A program made the translations under genes and the position numbers. Below are positions 44,052 through 53,676 of a stretch of DNA of 64,000 nucleotides, one piece after another. Source of the stretch: an uncultured Bacteroidota bacterium (GTDB taxonomy: Bacteria > Bacteroidota > Bacteroidia > B-17B0 > Aurantibacillaceae); NCBI GenBank assembly GCA_903893815.1, contig CAITNS010000043.1, forward strand, positions 62,001 through 126,000. The letters are read 5' to 3'. Under the pieces are notes generated by a model. That model did not search any database. It was not told where the DNA came from and saw only the letters and a list, made by a program, of their open reading frames with translations. Position 1 is the stretch's first letter. Each line of letters starts with the position of its first letter.

Positions 44052-45638
44052 TTAAGTTTTATAGCGAGCTATTCGCCACAAAACATTGCGGTTTAATATA
44101 TTAATGGACGTTATAATGCCAGCAAACATAGCCGAGCAAACTCCCACGGCGATAATATCTTGACCAGTTAGGTACAGATTTTTGTAGTTTGTTTTAGGGC
44201 GTAATTGTTTTAGTTCAAATCGTTCAGGGGTATGTTCTAAACCATAAATTTCTCCTTTATCATAATTACTAAAGTGCTTTGTAGATAGAGGAGTGGAGAG
44301 TTCGCAAATTTCAACTTTACCTTTTATTTGTGGTAATGTTTTGTATAATTTTTCGAGAAAAACGTTTTTCAAATCCTCTTTAACAGCCTCGTAATCAGCA
44401 CCACGTTTTTGCCACCTCATGTGTTCCCATTCTTGCATCCAATTAAATGGGTAGGAACCTAGTACTTGAATGGCAGCAGTACCCGGATGTTTTTTTGGCC
44501 ATTCGCTATCTTTTGCTGAAGGAAATGAAATATAAAATACTGGCGATATACTGTTTTTGGTTTTTAAATGCAGTTCTCTCGTTTCATCAAACTTATAGTT
44601 TTCGTAGAGCCAAATATTATATTTCGGCAAATTTAGTTCTTCGTCGCTGGCATTTAAACCAACATAAATACACACATGTGACACCGAAGGCATCACTTTA
44701 TTCAACGCTATCGTATTTTCTGGTTTTTGAAGTTTGGGTAAAATTAATTTATTGAATGTATTATGAGCGCCGGCATTGCTGATGATATTTTTAGCATATA
44801 ATATATCGCCATTTTGCATGAGAACGCCAATGGCCGTATTGTCTTTAATAATAATATGCTTAACATCAGCTTTAATAGCAATCATACCGCCATGTTTTGC
44901 AATCACGTCTTCCATACTTTTATGGATGTTAGCTGCCCCGCCAACTGGATAAGCTGCCCCCTCAATATAATGTGCTACTACTAAAGCATGTACACCAAAA
45001 CTACTTTGTTTGGGAGTTAAACCATAATTGCCGCATTGCGCACATAACACCGAAATTAGTTTTTCGTTTTTTGTTAAGCTACTTAATACTTTGTGAGTGG
45101 TTTGTTTTGAATATTTTAAAAAGTTTTTGCGTAGTTGATGTCCAACTAATTTACTTAACCAGTTAGGCATTGATTTTTCTGAAAAAAATACAGAGGCGTG
45201 TCCGCTTACTTTATTTACTAGAGCGTAGTATTCTCTAATGGCATTTTCATCATTAGGAAAATACGCAATCATTTGATTGATTTGATTTTGCAACCCTTTT
45301 TTAAAGTTGTATGTCTCACCTTCAATAATGGCTTGGTCATAAATATCGCCCATATCTTCCCACTGCAATTTGCTATTGGTAATATAATCAAAGGCTTTAC
45401 GAATGAGTGAGTTTGGATTATTTACTTGTCCAATATAATGAGCACCAACATCCCATTCAAATTTTTTACGTTTAAAGGTGTGCGAAAAACCACCAATGGC
45501 ATAATGCTTTTCGAGGACTAACACTTTTTTACCTGACTTTGCTAAACAAACTGCTGTAGTTAATCCACCTACGCCCGAACCAATAATGATTGAATCATAT
45601 TTGTTTTTGGTAAGCTCAGAGGTGTAAAGGTTTTTCAA
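44052..45638 (-). CDS. NAD(P)/FAD-dependent oxidoreductase, RetSat/CrtI type
   Basis: A 528-residue flavoprotein of the phytoene-desaturase/retinol-saturase superfamily. GSGVGGLTTAVCLAKSGKKV, then VLEKHYAIGGFSHTFKRK make the FAD-binding N-terminus, and YLTGQDIIAVGVCSAMFAG is the C-terminal FAD motif. The inner part (FPVGGAANIHKSMEDVIAKH-like, and a long lipophilic-substrate domain) fits all-trans-retinol 13,14-reductase-like enzymes in bacteria, which act on long isoprenoids. The true substrate is not known, and no carotenoid genes are adjacent. Confidence 0.87.
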   Translation of the reverse strand: MKNLYTSELTKNKYDSIIIGSGVGGLTTAVCLAKSGKKVLVLEKHYAIGGFSHTFKRKKFEWDVGAHYIGQVNNPNSLIRKAFDYITNSKLQWEDMGDIYDQAIIEGETYNFKKGLQNQINQMIAYFPNDENAIREYYALVNKVSGHASVFFSEKSMPNWLSKLVGHQLRKNFLKYSKQTTHKVLSSLTKNEKLISVLCAQCGNYGLTPKQSSFGVHALVVAHYIEGAAYPVGGAANIHKSMEDVIAKHGGMIAIKADVKHIIIKDNTAIGVLMQNGDILYAKNIISNAGAHNTFNKLILPKLQKPENTIALNKVMPSVSHVCIYVGLNASDEELNLPKYNIWLYENYKFDETRELHLKTKNSISPVFYISFPSAKDSEWPKKHPGTAAIQVLGSYPFNWMQEWEHMRWQKRGADYEAVKEDLKNVFLEKLYKTLPQIKGKVEICELSTPLSTKHFSNYDKGEIYGLEHTPERFELKQLRPKTNYKNLYLTGQDIIAVGVCSAMFAGIITSINILNRNVLWRIARYKT

Positions 45639-45725
45639 GTGTTCAGCAGTGTTTAATTTTCAATACTATAAATACAAACAATCCTATAAATTGGTTTACC
45701 AAATGTAAACTTTTAAATGGTAATT

Positions 45726-46328
45726 TTACACTACAATAGTTCTGAATGTTAAATTTATTCGTGGTCTTTTAATAATGCTGGAGGTTGGTAAACGGTGCAA
45801 CCAATGAGTTTGAGTATTGTTTTTCATTTCTAATAAACTTCCGTTTTGTAATACTATTGAAGTAGTATCTTTTGTTACTTTGTGTTTAAAGGCAAATTTG
45901 CGTTCGGCACCAAAAGTAAAAGAGGCGATGGAACCATCTTTTTGCAGCATTTTTTCTGCATCACTATGCCAACTCATTCCTTCATTACCATTGTGATATA
46001 AATTTAATAAACACGAATTGTAAGTAGCCTTCGTTGTTTGTTCCGCTAATGTTTTTAGTGCTAATAGTTCTGTTGTCCACGGTAATGCTTTTTTAGTGGT
46101 GTTGGAGTAAGAGTAACTGTATTCTTCGGTTCCATACCAAGCTACTTTTCGTGATGTAATAATATGTTTTCCAAAAATAATAGCTTCGTCATTTCTCCAT
46201 TCGATGGTATTATATAATTGGTTAAAATAATGATTAGCTTCTGCTTGAGGAATGACCGTTCCGTAATAAAAAACAGTACCATCATAAGGTAGTAAGTTGC
46301 TGATTTGATTATCGGAGAATAGATCCAT
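45726..46328 (-). CDS. alkB: AlkB-type 2-oxoglutarate/Fe(II) dioxygenase
   Basis: A 200-residue DNA-repair dioxygenase that reverses alkylation of bases. WHSDAE holds the iron-binding HxD, HWLHRLP the distal His, and RINLTFR the 2-oxoglutarate-binding Arg pair. The N-terminal ICL-like QISNLLPYDGTVFYYG and SRKVAWYGTEEYSYSYSN (substrate lid region) agree with the family of ALKBH2/3-like single-domain proteins. No regulatory Ada gene is nearby. Confidence 0.92.
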   Translation of the reverse strand: MDLFSDNQISNLLPYDGTVFYYGTVIPQAEANHYFNQLYNTIEWRNDEAIIFGKHIITSRKVAWYGTEEYSYSYSNTTKKALPWTTELLALKTLAEQTTKATYNSCLLNLYHNGNEGMSWHSDAEKMLQKDGSIASFTFGAERKFAFKHKVTKDTTSIVLQNGSLLEMKNNTQTHWLHRLPTSSIIKRPRINLTFRTIVV

Positions 46329-46417
46329 TTTAGACTTCGAAAATAATCAATTTGTTCTTTCGGAAGACGTATATGAATAATTTTAAAATCTAAATTAAAT
46401 AGTAATAATATTAATGA

Positions 46418-47248
46418 CTAACCGTGTATAGTAATAACGGGTACAGGACTATTAAATGCTACTTCATTTGTTATACTTGGGTAAAATAGCGTATGAAAAA
46501 AAGAATGTTTCTTTGGTTCAATAATAATGGCATCAATATCGTGGTATTCCATAAATTCTAATAAACCTTCGCTTACATCATTATCAGTTATGATAAATGT
46601 TTTATGAGTAACACTTTCTAAAGAATGTTCCACAGAAGAATCAACATGCGATTCTTTAAAATTTAAATTGTGATTTTCGGGAACGACGTGCAATACATTT
46701 AATGTAGCGCCTAAAATACTGTTTAGCGCTTTTACTTGTAGCAGAGAGGTGTTACTTTCAATATGTTCGTCATAATCGCAGGCAAAGGCTATATTTTTAA
46801 TTTTTTTGTAACTCGCATCTGGTGGCACAATAATTAAAGGTGTCGTTGTTTCTTTAGAAACATTTACGGCAGTACTTCCCAAAAAAGCTTTCATTAATTT
46901 ATTGCCGTGCCCACTAATTCCCATTATTGTAAAAGTGATATCGTAATTTTTATTGTATTCTACAATCACATCATTAGCATTGCCAATTTCTGCATAACAA
47001 GTAATGTTAGTAATGGTGGAATGTTCTTGTTTAATTTTAGCGGCTAATTCTTCTAATAATGCTTTGTTATCAGCATTATTGTTAGGAATTGAATAACTTG
47101 TTAAACCAAATTCTGAATTCATAACAGGTAGTTGAGCTACATGTAGTAATAGTAAATCGGCCGATAAATTCTTAGCAAACTCAATTGCATAGTTTAATGC
47201 GTTTTTTGATGTGTCAGAAAAGTCGCAGGGAACTAAAATTTTATTCAT
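46418..47248 (-). CDS. Universal stress protein, tandem Usp domains
   Basis: A 276-residue protein with two UspA-type domains in tandem. The first begins ILVPCDFSDTSKNALNYAIE and ends at the ATP-binding-type GISGHGNKLMKAFLGSTAVN; the second begins NIAFACDYDEHIESNTSLL and ends HSFFHTLFYPSITNEV. The GxxGx9G(S/T) nucleotide motif is intact in the first domain and degenerate in the second, a common arrangement. Cytosolic, no membrane segment. Confidence 0.92.
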   Translation of the reverse strand: MNKILVPCDFSDTSKNALNYAIEFAKNLSADLLLLHVAQLPVMNSEFGLTSYSIPNNNADNKALLEELAAKIKQEHSTITNITCYAEIGNANDVIVEYNKNYDITFTIMGISGHGNKLMKAFLGSTAVNVSKETTTPLIIVPPDASYKKIKNIAFACDYDEHIESNTSLLQVKALNSILGATLNVLHVVPENHNLNFKESHVDSSVEHSLESVTHKTFIITDNDVSEGLLEFMEYHDIDAIIIEPKKHSFFHTLFYPSITNEVAFNSPVPVITIHG

Positions 47249-47391
47249 GGCTTTAATATTAATGGGTTAAGCAAATTGCTCCAATCAAATTTAAAAAGCT
47301 TTTCATGCTTTATATATGACAATTGTCATAATTATAAACTGTAAAAAATCATGAATTCGCATAGTGATTTAAAATTTAAATAAAACAAAAA

Positions 47392-47418
47392 CGCTTGCCG
47401 AAAAAATTTCGACAAGCG
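47392..47418 (-). terminator. Terminator after the LamG T9SS gene
   Basis: CGCTTG-C-CGAAA (47392-47403), loop AAA, TTTCG-A-CAAGCG (47407-47418). On the minus strand a TTTTTGTTTT tract follows. It ends the gene at 47443. Confidence 0.8.
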
Positions 47419-47442
47419 CTCTCTATTGTTTAAAAATAAAAA

Positions 47443-49596
47443 CTACTCTTTAATAAACTTAATGGCTTTACCAGATTTTGAATCTTGAATAAAATAAACG
47501 CCTGATTTTAAGCTGCTCACATCAATTTTACTTAAACCATTAATTGTTTGTGTTAAAACAACATCGCCTAAAACATTTACAATAGAAATTTGTGCTTGTT
47601 CTTTTACTTCAATGTTTAAAATAGTTGAAGTTGGGTTTGGATAAATTATAAATGGATTTGTTGTATTTATTTCATTAATACCAGTTGTTAAACATAATGG
47701 ATTTAATGTGTTATTAAATGGGGCACCAACAAGATAATTGGAAGTTGCTCCATTTCTTGTGAATCCAGCTATTGAGCAATTGTAATTATTTCCAGAAGCA
47801 TCCAAAGTGCTGATGATACTTGTATTATTAGCCGCAGGAGTTCCCTCATTAAATTTGTAATACGCTTTTAACCCGGTTTGACTTCCTGTTAATTCTATAT
47901 TCATATTTTGATTAATCTCATTACAAGTTCTAGCAACTGTCCAAACTCTAGCATCATCTATTGTTCCGTCCCAAAATTGGCTAAGTGTTGGATGTTTACC
48001 AAAAGTCAAACCGCCTGAAGCTGCGGACAACCCGCCCAAAGTAGTTACAGATGAAGTTAATACACCATTTTTATAGGCTTTTAAAACCGTCCCATCATAC
48101 GTTGCTGCTAAGTGATACCAAGTATTTGCTAATAAAGAGCCGAATGAAGCACCATAAAAATTATTTGAAGCATCTTGTACTGTTGCGCTTCCTCTATAAA
48201 TAAGAGTATTATGGTCCCAAACAATACCCATGTTTGCGCCATACATTGGACCATTAAATTTGCCACTAGTTGGAGTACTTGGACTTTTTGCCCAACATTC
48301 AAAGGTCCAGCTGCTTGTAAAATCACTATATAATATACCAGTATTTAATACATCATCTGTTCCATTCATGTTTAATGCTTTTCCGCTAGCTCCGCAAACT
48401 TCAACGGTTCCCGTTGTGTTAGCCGATGCACAACCAGCTGCGTTAGTACCGGATACGGTGTAAGTTACAGTGCTTGTTGGACTAATAATACTTGAGCCAG
48501 TGCTATAAGTGTATGAGGTAATTGGTCCACCAAAAATTACGGTAGGGGAAATAGTATAACTACTACCTGAGCAAAAATAACCCAAATCGTTTGATAAAAC
48601 TGGCGCAGCAGATACGCTAACGATAACAACTGCGGCAGGACCATAACAACCGTTTACATCGCTACCAGTAACAGAAGCAGACATAGAACCAGTAAATGCA
48701 GTTTGCGAATAGGTGCTTGCAGTAGAGCCATTATTCCATACATAACTAAACGCGCCTCCTATGGCTGTAAAGGTAACCACAGAACCGGTACAAGTTAATG
48801 TTGCTGAAGGGTTTATACTAAGCACAGGTAATACAAAAGAGGTAACAGCAGCGCCAGAAGTAATTGCGCCAGTCGCAACCCAGTTGGATGCTGTTCCAGT
48901 TAATGCAAAATTAGTTAATGTTCCATTTCGATTAAAGCCTGAATCATCAAGGGCAGAAACAACAGTTAGGTTACCGCCACCAGCTATGCCTTGATTAAAA
49001 TGATAATTTGTAACTAAACCTGGAGCTGTTGTAGCAATCTCACCATCTTTATTATTTATTATTTCCTCTAAACATAATTGGCGGTTCCAGATTCTTACCT
49101 CATCTAACTCCCCATTAAAATAACCTACACCAATAGCATTTCCACCCAAATGAAATTTGTTTAAATTTTGCCATATAGTGCCAATATTAAATGCAGATAC
49201 GGTTTCATTGCTGTTTACAGTAATTTTCATCTTCCCATTATTTTTTGCGCTGATTGCCACGTGATACCATGTTCCGGTAGTAACAGTAATGGTGCTAGTA
49301 AGAGTTCTCGCCGAGCCATCATAAAGATAGTGTTCAAATTTTCCACTTACTAATTTTATTTGGTGGGAAGCGCTAATTGAAGTTCCCAGATTATCAGTAG
49401 CAGTTATGATATTTTGATTATTTAAATTATTTAACTTAATCCATGCTTCAACAGTGTATTCGGTTAATACAGAATGAGGACTGGACACAACTAAATCATT
49501 AGCTCCATCAAAATTTAATGCTGCCCCAACTTGCGATTGCATTGCTGTTTGCATACCCAAGCAAATGGAAGCAACTAAAAGTAATTTTTTGATCAT
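47443..49596 (-). CDS. T9SS-secreted LamG-domain protein
   Basis: A 717-residue surface protein. I chose ATG 49596, which gives the signal peptide IKKLLLVASICLGMQTAMQSQ; the frame is open nine codons further. It has two concanavalin A-like/LamG domains (about residues 25-205, with AWIKLNNLNNQNIITATDN and FNGELDEVRIWNRQLC; and about 410-590, with SWTFECWAKSPS and WDGTIDDARVWTVARTC) separated by two Ig-like segments containing VLSINPSATLTCTG. It ends in a T9SS type A sorting domain (IYPNPTSTILNIEVK, SGVYFIQD, KAIKFIKE). It is likely a glycan or protein binder. Confidence 0.92.
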   Translation of the reverse strand: MIKKLLLVASICLGMQTAMQSQVGAALNFDGANDLVVSSPHSVLTEYTVEAWIKLNNLNNQNIITATDNLGTSISASHQIKLVSGKFEHYLYDGSARTLTSTITVTTGTWYHVAISAKNNGKMKITVNSNETVSAFNIGTIWQNLNKFHLGGNAIGVGYFNGELDEVRIWNRQLCLEEIINNKDGEIATTAPGLVTNYHFNQGIAGGGNLTVVSALDDSGFNRNGTLTNFALTGTASNWVATGAITSGAAVTSFVLPVLSINPSATLTCTGSVVTFTAIGGAFSYVWNNGSTASTYSQTAFTGSMSASVTGSDVNGCYGPAAVVIVSVSAAPVLSNDLGYFCSGSSYTISPTVIFGGPITSYTYSTGSSIISPTSTVTYTVSGTNAAGCASANTTGTVEVCGASGKALNMNGTDDVLNTGILYSDFTSSWTFECWAKSPSTPTSGKFNGPMYGANMGIVWDHNTLIYRGSATVQDASNNFYGASFGSLLANTWYHLAATYDGTVLKAYKNGVLTSSVTTLGGLSAASGGLTFGKHPTLSQFWDGTIDDARVWTVARTCNEINQNMNIELTGSQTGLKAYYKFNEGTPAANNTSIISTLDASGNNYNCSIAGFTRNGATSNYLVGAPFNNTLNPLCLTTGINEINTTNPFIIYPNPTSTILNIEVKEQAQISIVNVLGDVVLTQTINGLSKIDVSSLKSGVYFIQDSKSGKAIKFIKE

Positions 49597-49799
49597 TTTT
49601 TTAGATTTTATAATTTTACACAAATCTAAAATATAACTGTAGGCTAAAAAAAAGCGTTTTGTGAATGACGCGTTTGAGTTTGTGGCACTTAAAAAAGAAA
49701 ACTCATTTACACCACATAAAAATTATCTAAATCGATAAATATCAAAAAATCACTGTAATTAAAATGATTTTAGAAAACAAATAAGATTAAATTAAAAAA

Positions 49800-50564
49800 T
49801 TAAAGCATAAATTTTTCTACGGCATTAAAAAAGTCCTCCCGCTTTTCTCTAGCTAAATCAATAATAGCATCATCATTCATAATAATTTCGCCTCTATTTT
49901 GTTTGTCAAATTTTTTCATTTGCAAAAGATTTATTAAATAACTTCGATGCACTCGTATAAATTGAGAATAGCCATCAAGAGCAGTTTCAAAATATTTTAA
50001 ATTTTTAGAAACGGTGATTGACTTTTCTTTATCAAAAAATATATGAGTGTAAGAACCATCTGCTTTCATATATAAGATAGTATCAATTTTTAAAAATTGA
50101 TACCCCGAAGCAGTTGGAATGCTTAATGTTTTTGGAAAAGCAGTATTGTAATTAGTTATAAATGTTTTTAGCTTTTTTTCTTCCTCCGCTTTTGGATGTA
50201 CTTTTTTTATTTTCTCAATTGCTTCTTGTAAATGTTTTTCATTTATGGGTTTTAATAAATAATCAATAGCGCTTAATCGAAATGCTTTTAAAGCATAATC
50301 GTTATAAGCTGTTGTAAAAACGATTGCTGGATTTATTTTTTCAATCAATAATTGTTCAGCTAGTTGAATTCCAGATTTTCCTGGCATTTCAATGTCTAAA
50401 AATATCACATCTGGAAGGTGTTTTTTTATCAAATCTAAACCTTGAGCAGCTTGTTCGGCTTCTGCAATTACTTCTAAATCTTTAGTATATTCTTCTAACA
50501 TCATTAAAAGTAGTTTTCTAGCTTGTGGAGAATCGTCGATGATTATCGCTTTAAGTTTAGTCAT
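49800..50564 (-). CDS. LytTR-type response regulator
   Basis: A 254-residue two-component regulator. The receiver domain (about 1-120) has the acidic pair DDS near residue 10, the phosphorylated Asp in VIFLDIEMPGKSG, the conserved Thr in FTTAYNDYALKAF and Lys in YLLKPINEKHL. The C-terminal LytTR DNA-binding domain (about 145-250) has the family pattern ILYMKADGSYTHIF and FIRVHRSYLINLLQ. It is encoded just after its sensor kinase with an 8-base overlap, so the two are translationally coupled and form a cognate pair. Confidence 0.95.
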   Translation of the reverse strand: MTKLKAIIIDDSPQARKLLLMMLEEYTKDLEVIAEAEQAAQGLDLIKKHLPDVIFLDIEMPGKSGIQLAEQLLIEKINPAIVFTTAYNDYALKAFRLSAIDYLLKPINEKHLQEAIEKIKKVHPKAEEEKKLKTFITNYNTAFPKTLSIPTASGYQFLKIDTILYMKADGSYTHIFFDKEKSITVSKNLKYFETALDGYSQFIRVHRSYLINLLQMKKFDKQNRGEIIMNDDAIIDLAREKREDFFNAVEKFML

Positions 50565-53448
50565 TTGATTTAATTTTTATTACTACCGATGTGCCAATAC
50601 TTTCGTGATTGTTATTGTATAAATCTAAATAATTGATGGCAATAATTCCAGGTTGATTTTGATTTAAAACAGTAACTTTATTAATGGCATCTGTTGAAAA
50701 AGATTGATGTTTTTTATAATTACTATCATTAACTATTTTCGATTGACTTCGTCCAATACCGTTGTCGGTTATCGTCACATTTAAAACAGTGTTTGTAGTA
50801 TCCATCGCAAAAAGTATATCCAGCTTCTTTTCTCCAAGTTTATGCCTTAACCCATGTTTAAAGGCGTTTTCTATAAAGGGTTGTAAAATAAGGGATGGTA
50901 GAGCGGTGTGGCTAGTATCGATATTGTCATGTATTTGAATAGAATACTGAAACTCATCAATAAACAGCATCGACTCTAGTTCGATATATAATTTTAATAG
51001 TTCTATTTCTTCATCTAATTTTACCCACGACATGGAGCTTTGTTCTAATATTTTACGCACCAAATCAGAAAAGCGTTGAAGATAACTTGCCGCTTTTTTT
51101 TTGTCGTTATCATAGATATAACTTTTTATAGAATTTAATACATTAAATATAAAATGCGGATTCATCTGAGCTCTTAATGCTGTTTCTTGTGATAGTTTTA
51201 ATTGATGTTCGAGATTAATACGTTCTAATTCTTTTAATTGTTTTTTATGAATAACTTTTACGCGTTGCTTAAAAATAATAAGCGCAAGTAATATACAGGT
51301 AATCCCAATCATAAGATAAAACCACCACCTTTGCCAAAACGGAGGGTTTACTGTTCCATTTATTAGTACAGAATTAATGGAATCTTTTCCTAAATGATCT
51401 ACTAATTTTATTTCTAAATTAAAGGGGCCAGAACTGAGAACAGGTAATTCAATTTGATTTATTTCTGCTGGCAAAAATATCCAAGAGTTGATAGTGTCTA
51501 ATCGATAAGCATATTGAAACTGATTTTCGGAGCTTAATGCAACTGCATTCAATTCTATTTTTAGCTCATCTTTATAGTTTAGATTTAATGGCTTTTTATA
51601 ATTAACAATGGAATTATTGACCGAAATGTTTTTTAAATATATTTTTGAGGACGTAATTTTGTTATTTGTATGTAATGGTATTTGCTGAATACCTTTTGAA
51701 GTTGCCAGCCATATATATTCAGAATCGATGTCTAAACCATCTATAGTATTTGATGCTAAACCAGATAATCTATTTTTAAGTTGCCATTCTTTATTTTTTA
51801 AATTATATATCCAAAGCCCTTTATTAGTTGCCGCAAATAAACAGGAATCATTTTCTTTTAATTGATAGCTAGTTGTATTTTGATTTAAAGTTGTGAGGAT
51901 ATGAGGAATTCTGTTGTTTTCTATTTCATAAACATTTCCGTTAAATGCTAAAGCATGTAATTTACTTTTATAAGATAGTGAAATAATTTGAATGCCATCA
52001 AGCAACGTTGTAATATATATCCAATGATTATTTTTAAATTGATAAACATCAATACCACTATTAGTAGCTACCCATAAACGATTTGTAATTTTATTGTAAG
52101 CAATAGATCTTGCCCATTTTTCATTTAAAACCTCCGTTTTTGAATTCTCGTCAGGACAATACCAAAAAGTGCCTTTTGAACTTGCAACAATATAATTGTC
52201 CCCTATTTGTAAAACATCTTTAGCAGGAGGAAGTTTTTCACTTATGATTTTTGTTTTATTTTGCTTGAAATTAAAAACACTCACTTGAATTCCAAACAAA
52301 ACTGACTGACTGTCTTCTGCTAAAGTAAATGATTGAATATCTGATTTAGTATCAAGCGAGATTGTATTTATGGTGTTATCATGTAATTTTAGTTCCCCAA
52401 TTTTACCATTAACTGAAGCAAAAAACACTGAAGATTTAGCGCGCACTATTTTATTAATCTTTGCAGTCCCATTTGCATCATCTTTTATAATCCATAATTT
52501 ATTTGATAATTCAGGAATTCTGAGTAAGCCATCATGAAGTGTGCTGAACCAATGAGAATTCTCGTTATCTTGTATTCCGCAAGAAAAAGATTTGTCTTCA
52601 TACAACAATTCACTAGTGTCATGTTTAATGTCATAAATTATAATTCCACTATAAGTGTATATCCAAATACGGTCTTGATTATCTTCTTCTACTCTAGTTA
52701 TTTTTTTATCTTTAAGAATAGGATTTAAATTATTTGAATAAAAAGGCTTTATATTTCCATCCATTAATCTAAATATTTCACCGTCAACTCTACTGAATAT
52801 AAATTTTTGTTTATTATAATAGGTAAGTTGATAGTCTCCAGATGCTTTGCCCTCAGACCAACTTAAAGGGTAACACTTTTCAACACCTTGGTCTATTTGA
52901 ATTAAACCTTTTGGACCAATACACCAAAATACATTGTCTTTATCAATATAACATGAATGCGTGAAATTACCTGTTGGATATTTAGGGGTAGTTGCAAAAT
53001 ATGACCATTTATTAGTTTTATTTGATAGTGAGGTAATGCCTTTGCTATAACTCACCCATAGATTACTGTTTTTGTCAATACAGATGTTTGAAACCGATCC
53101 TTTATCCCAAGCAGTCAATAATTTTAAAGAGTCGTTTTCAATATAAAATATCTGACCATTAAAATTATACGTGTATATTTTACCATCTATCGCTTTTTCG
53201 AGGCCAGTTAATGAACGTGATTTTTGCAAAGGATGCTTGTATTCATAATAACGTATGCCGTCATATTTATATAATCCAGCATCAGTTCCTAGCCATATAA
53301 ATCCTCTATTGTCCTGAATGATGCTGTAGATGGTTTGGTTTGGTAACCCCTCATCTGTTGTAATTGGGAATGCAACAGGGTTTTGAGCGTGTAAAATCTG
53401 TATTAGATTAAACACTATAAAAATATTTATGTAATAACTTTTTATCAC
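50557..53448 (-). CDS. Sensor histidine kinase with propeller domain (LytS/His_kinase type)
   Basis: A 963-residue membrane kinase. A signal peptide is followed by a two-component-propeller sensor with repeated YDGIRYY/LWVSYSKGI/IWIYTYSGI-like blades (about 30-640), a Y_Y_Y domain (KNISVNNSIVNYKKPLNLNY, FQYAYRLD), one transmembrane segment (WWFYLMIGITCILLALIIF), then a His_kinase domain with phospho-accepting His in QMNPHFIFNVLNSI and a HATPase end (LILQPFIENAFKHGLRH, ITDNGIG). The start is GTG 53448. Ligand unknown. It works with the LytTR regulator just downstream. Confidence 0.94.
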   Translation of the reverse strand: MIKSYYINIFIVFNLIQILHAQNPVAFPITTDEGLPNQTIYSIIQDNRGFIWLGTDAGLYKYDGIRYYEYKHPLQKSRSLTGLEKAIDGKIYTYNFNGQIFYIENDSLKLLTAWDKGSVSNICIDKNSNLWVSYSKGITSLSNKTNKWSYFATTPKYPTGNFTHSCYIDKDNVFWCIGPKGLIQIDQGVEKCYPLSWSEGKASGDYQLTYYNKQKFIFSRVDGEIFRLMDGNIKPFYSNNLNPILKDKKITRVEEDNQDRIWIYTYSGIIIYDIKHDTSELLYEDKSFSCGIQDNENSHWFSTLHDGLLRIPELSNKLWIIKDDANGTAKINKIVRAKSSVFFASVNGKIGELKLHDNTINTISLDTKSDIQSFTLAEDSQSVLFGIQVSVFNFKQNKTKIISEKLPPAKDVLQIGDNYIVASSKGTFWYCPDENSKTEVLNEKWARSIAYNKITNRLWVATNSGIDVYQFKNNHWIYITTLLDGIQIISLSYKSKLHALAFNGNVYEIENNRIPHILTTLNQNTTSYQLKENDSCLFAATNKGLWIYNLKNKEWQLKNRLSGLASNTIDGLDIDSEYIWLATSKGIQQIPLHTNNKITSSKIYLKNISVNNSIVNYKKPLNLNYKDELKIELNAVALSSENQFQYAYRLDTINSWIFLPAEINQIELPVLSSGPFNLEIKLVDHLGKDSINSVLINGTVNPPFWQRWWFYLMIGITCILLALIIFKQRVKVIHKKQLKELERINLEHQLKLSQETALRAQMNPHFIFNVLNSIKSYIYDNDKKKAASYLQRFSDLVRKILEQSSMSWVKLDEEIELLKLYIELESMLFIDEFQYSIQIHDNIDTSHTALPSLILQPFIENAFKHGLRHKLGEKKLDILFAMDTTNTVLNVTITDNGIGRSQSKIVNDSNYKKHQSFSTDAINKVTVLNQNQPGIIAINYLDLYNNNHESIGTSVVIKIKSND

Positions 53449-53470
53449 AACTGTTTATAATAGTAAACAA

Positions 53471-53507
53471 AAAACCCTCTAAAATCAAATTGATTTAGAG
53501 GGTTTTT
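53471..53507 (-). terminator. Terminator after tRNA-Cys
   Basis: AAAACCCTCTAAAATCA and TGATTTAGAGGGTTTT are paired arms (53471-53507); on the minus strand a T tract follows. It separates the tRNA from the sensor kinase start. Confidence 0.75.
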
Positions 53508-53509
53508 AG

Positions 53510-53580
53510 AGGTCCCGTCCAGGTTCGAACTGGAGTAGCAGCTTTTGCAGAGCTGAGCCTAACCACTCGGCCACAGGACC
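53510..53580 (-). tRNA. trnC: tRNA-Cys (GCA)
   Basis: On the minus strand GGTCCTG opens and CGGGACC closes a seven-pair acceptor stem (one G-U). The anticodon arm is CAGCT-CTGCAAA-AGCTG with anticodon GCA; the T arm is TCCAG-TTCGAAC-CTGGA. The discriminator is U, as in tRNA-Cys. The 3' CCA is not encoded. The fold is complete at 71 bases. Confidence 0.95.
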
Positions 53581-53676
53581 AATTTGTTATTGGTTTTATT
53601 ATTTTAATGAAAATCCAAGAACGGGTAGCAAAAATAAGATTTTTTTAGCAACTTAGTCTAATTATTACAAAAAAAT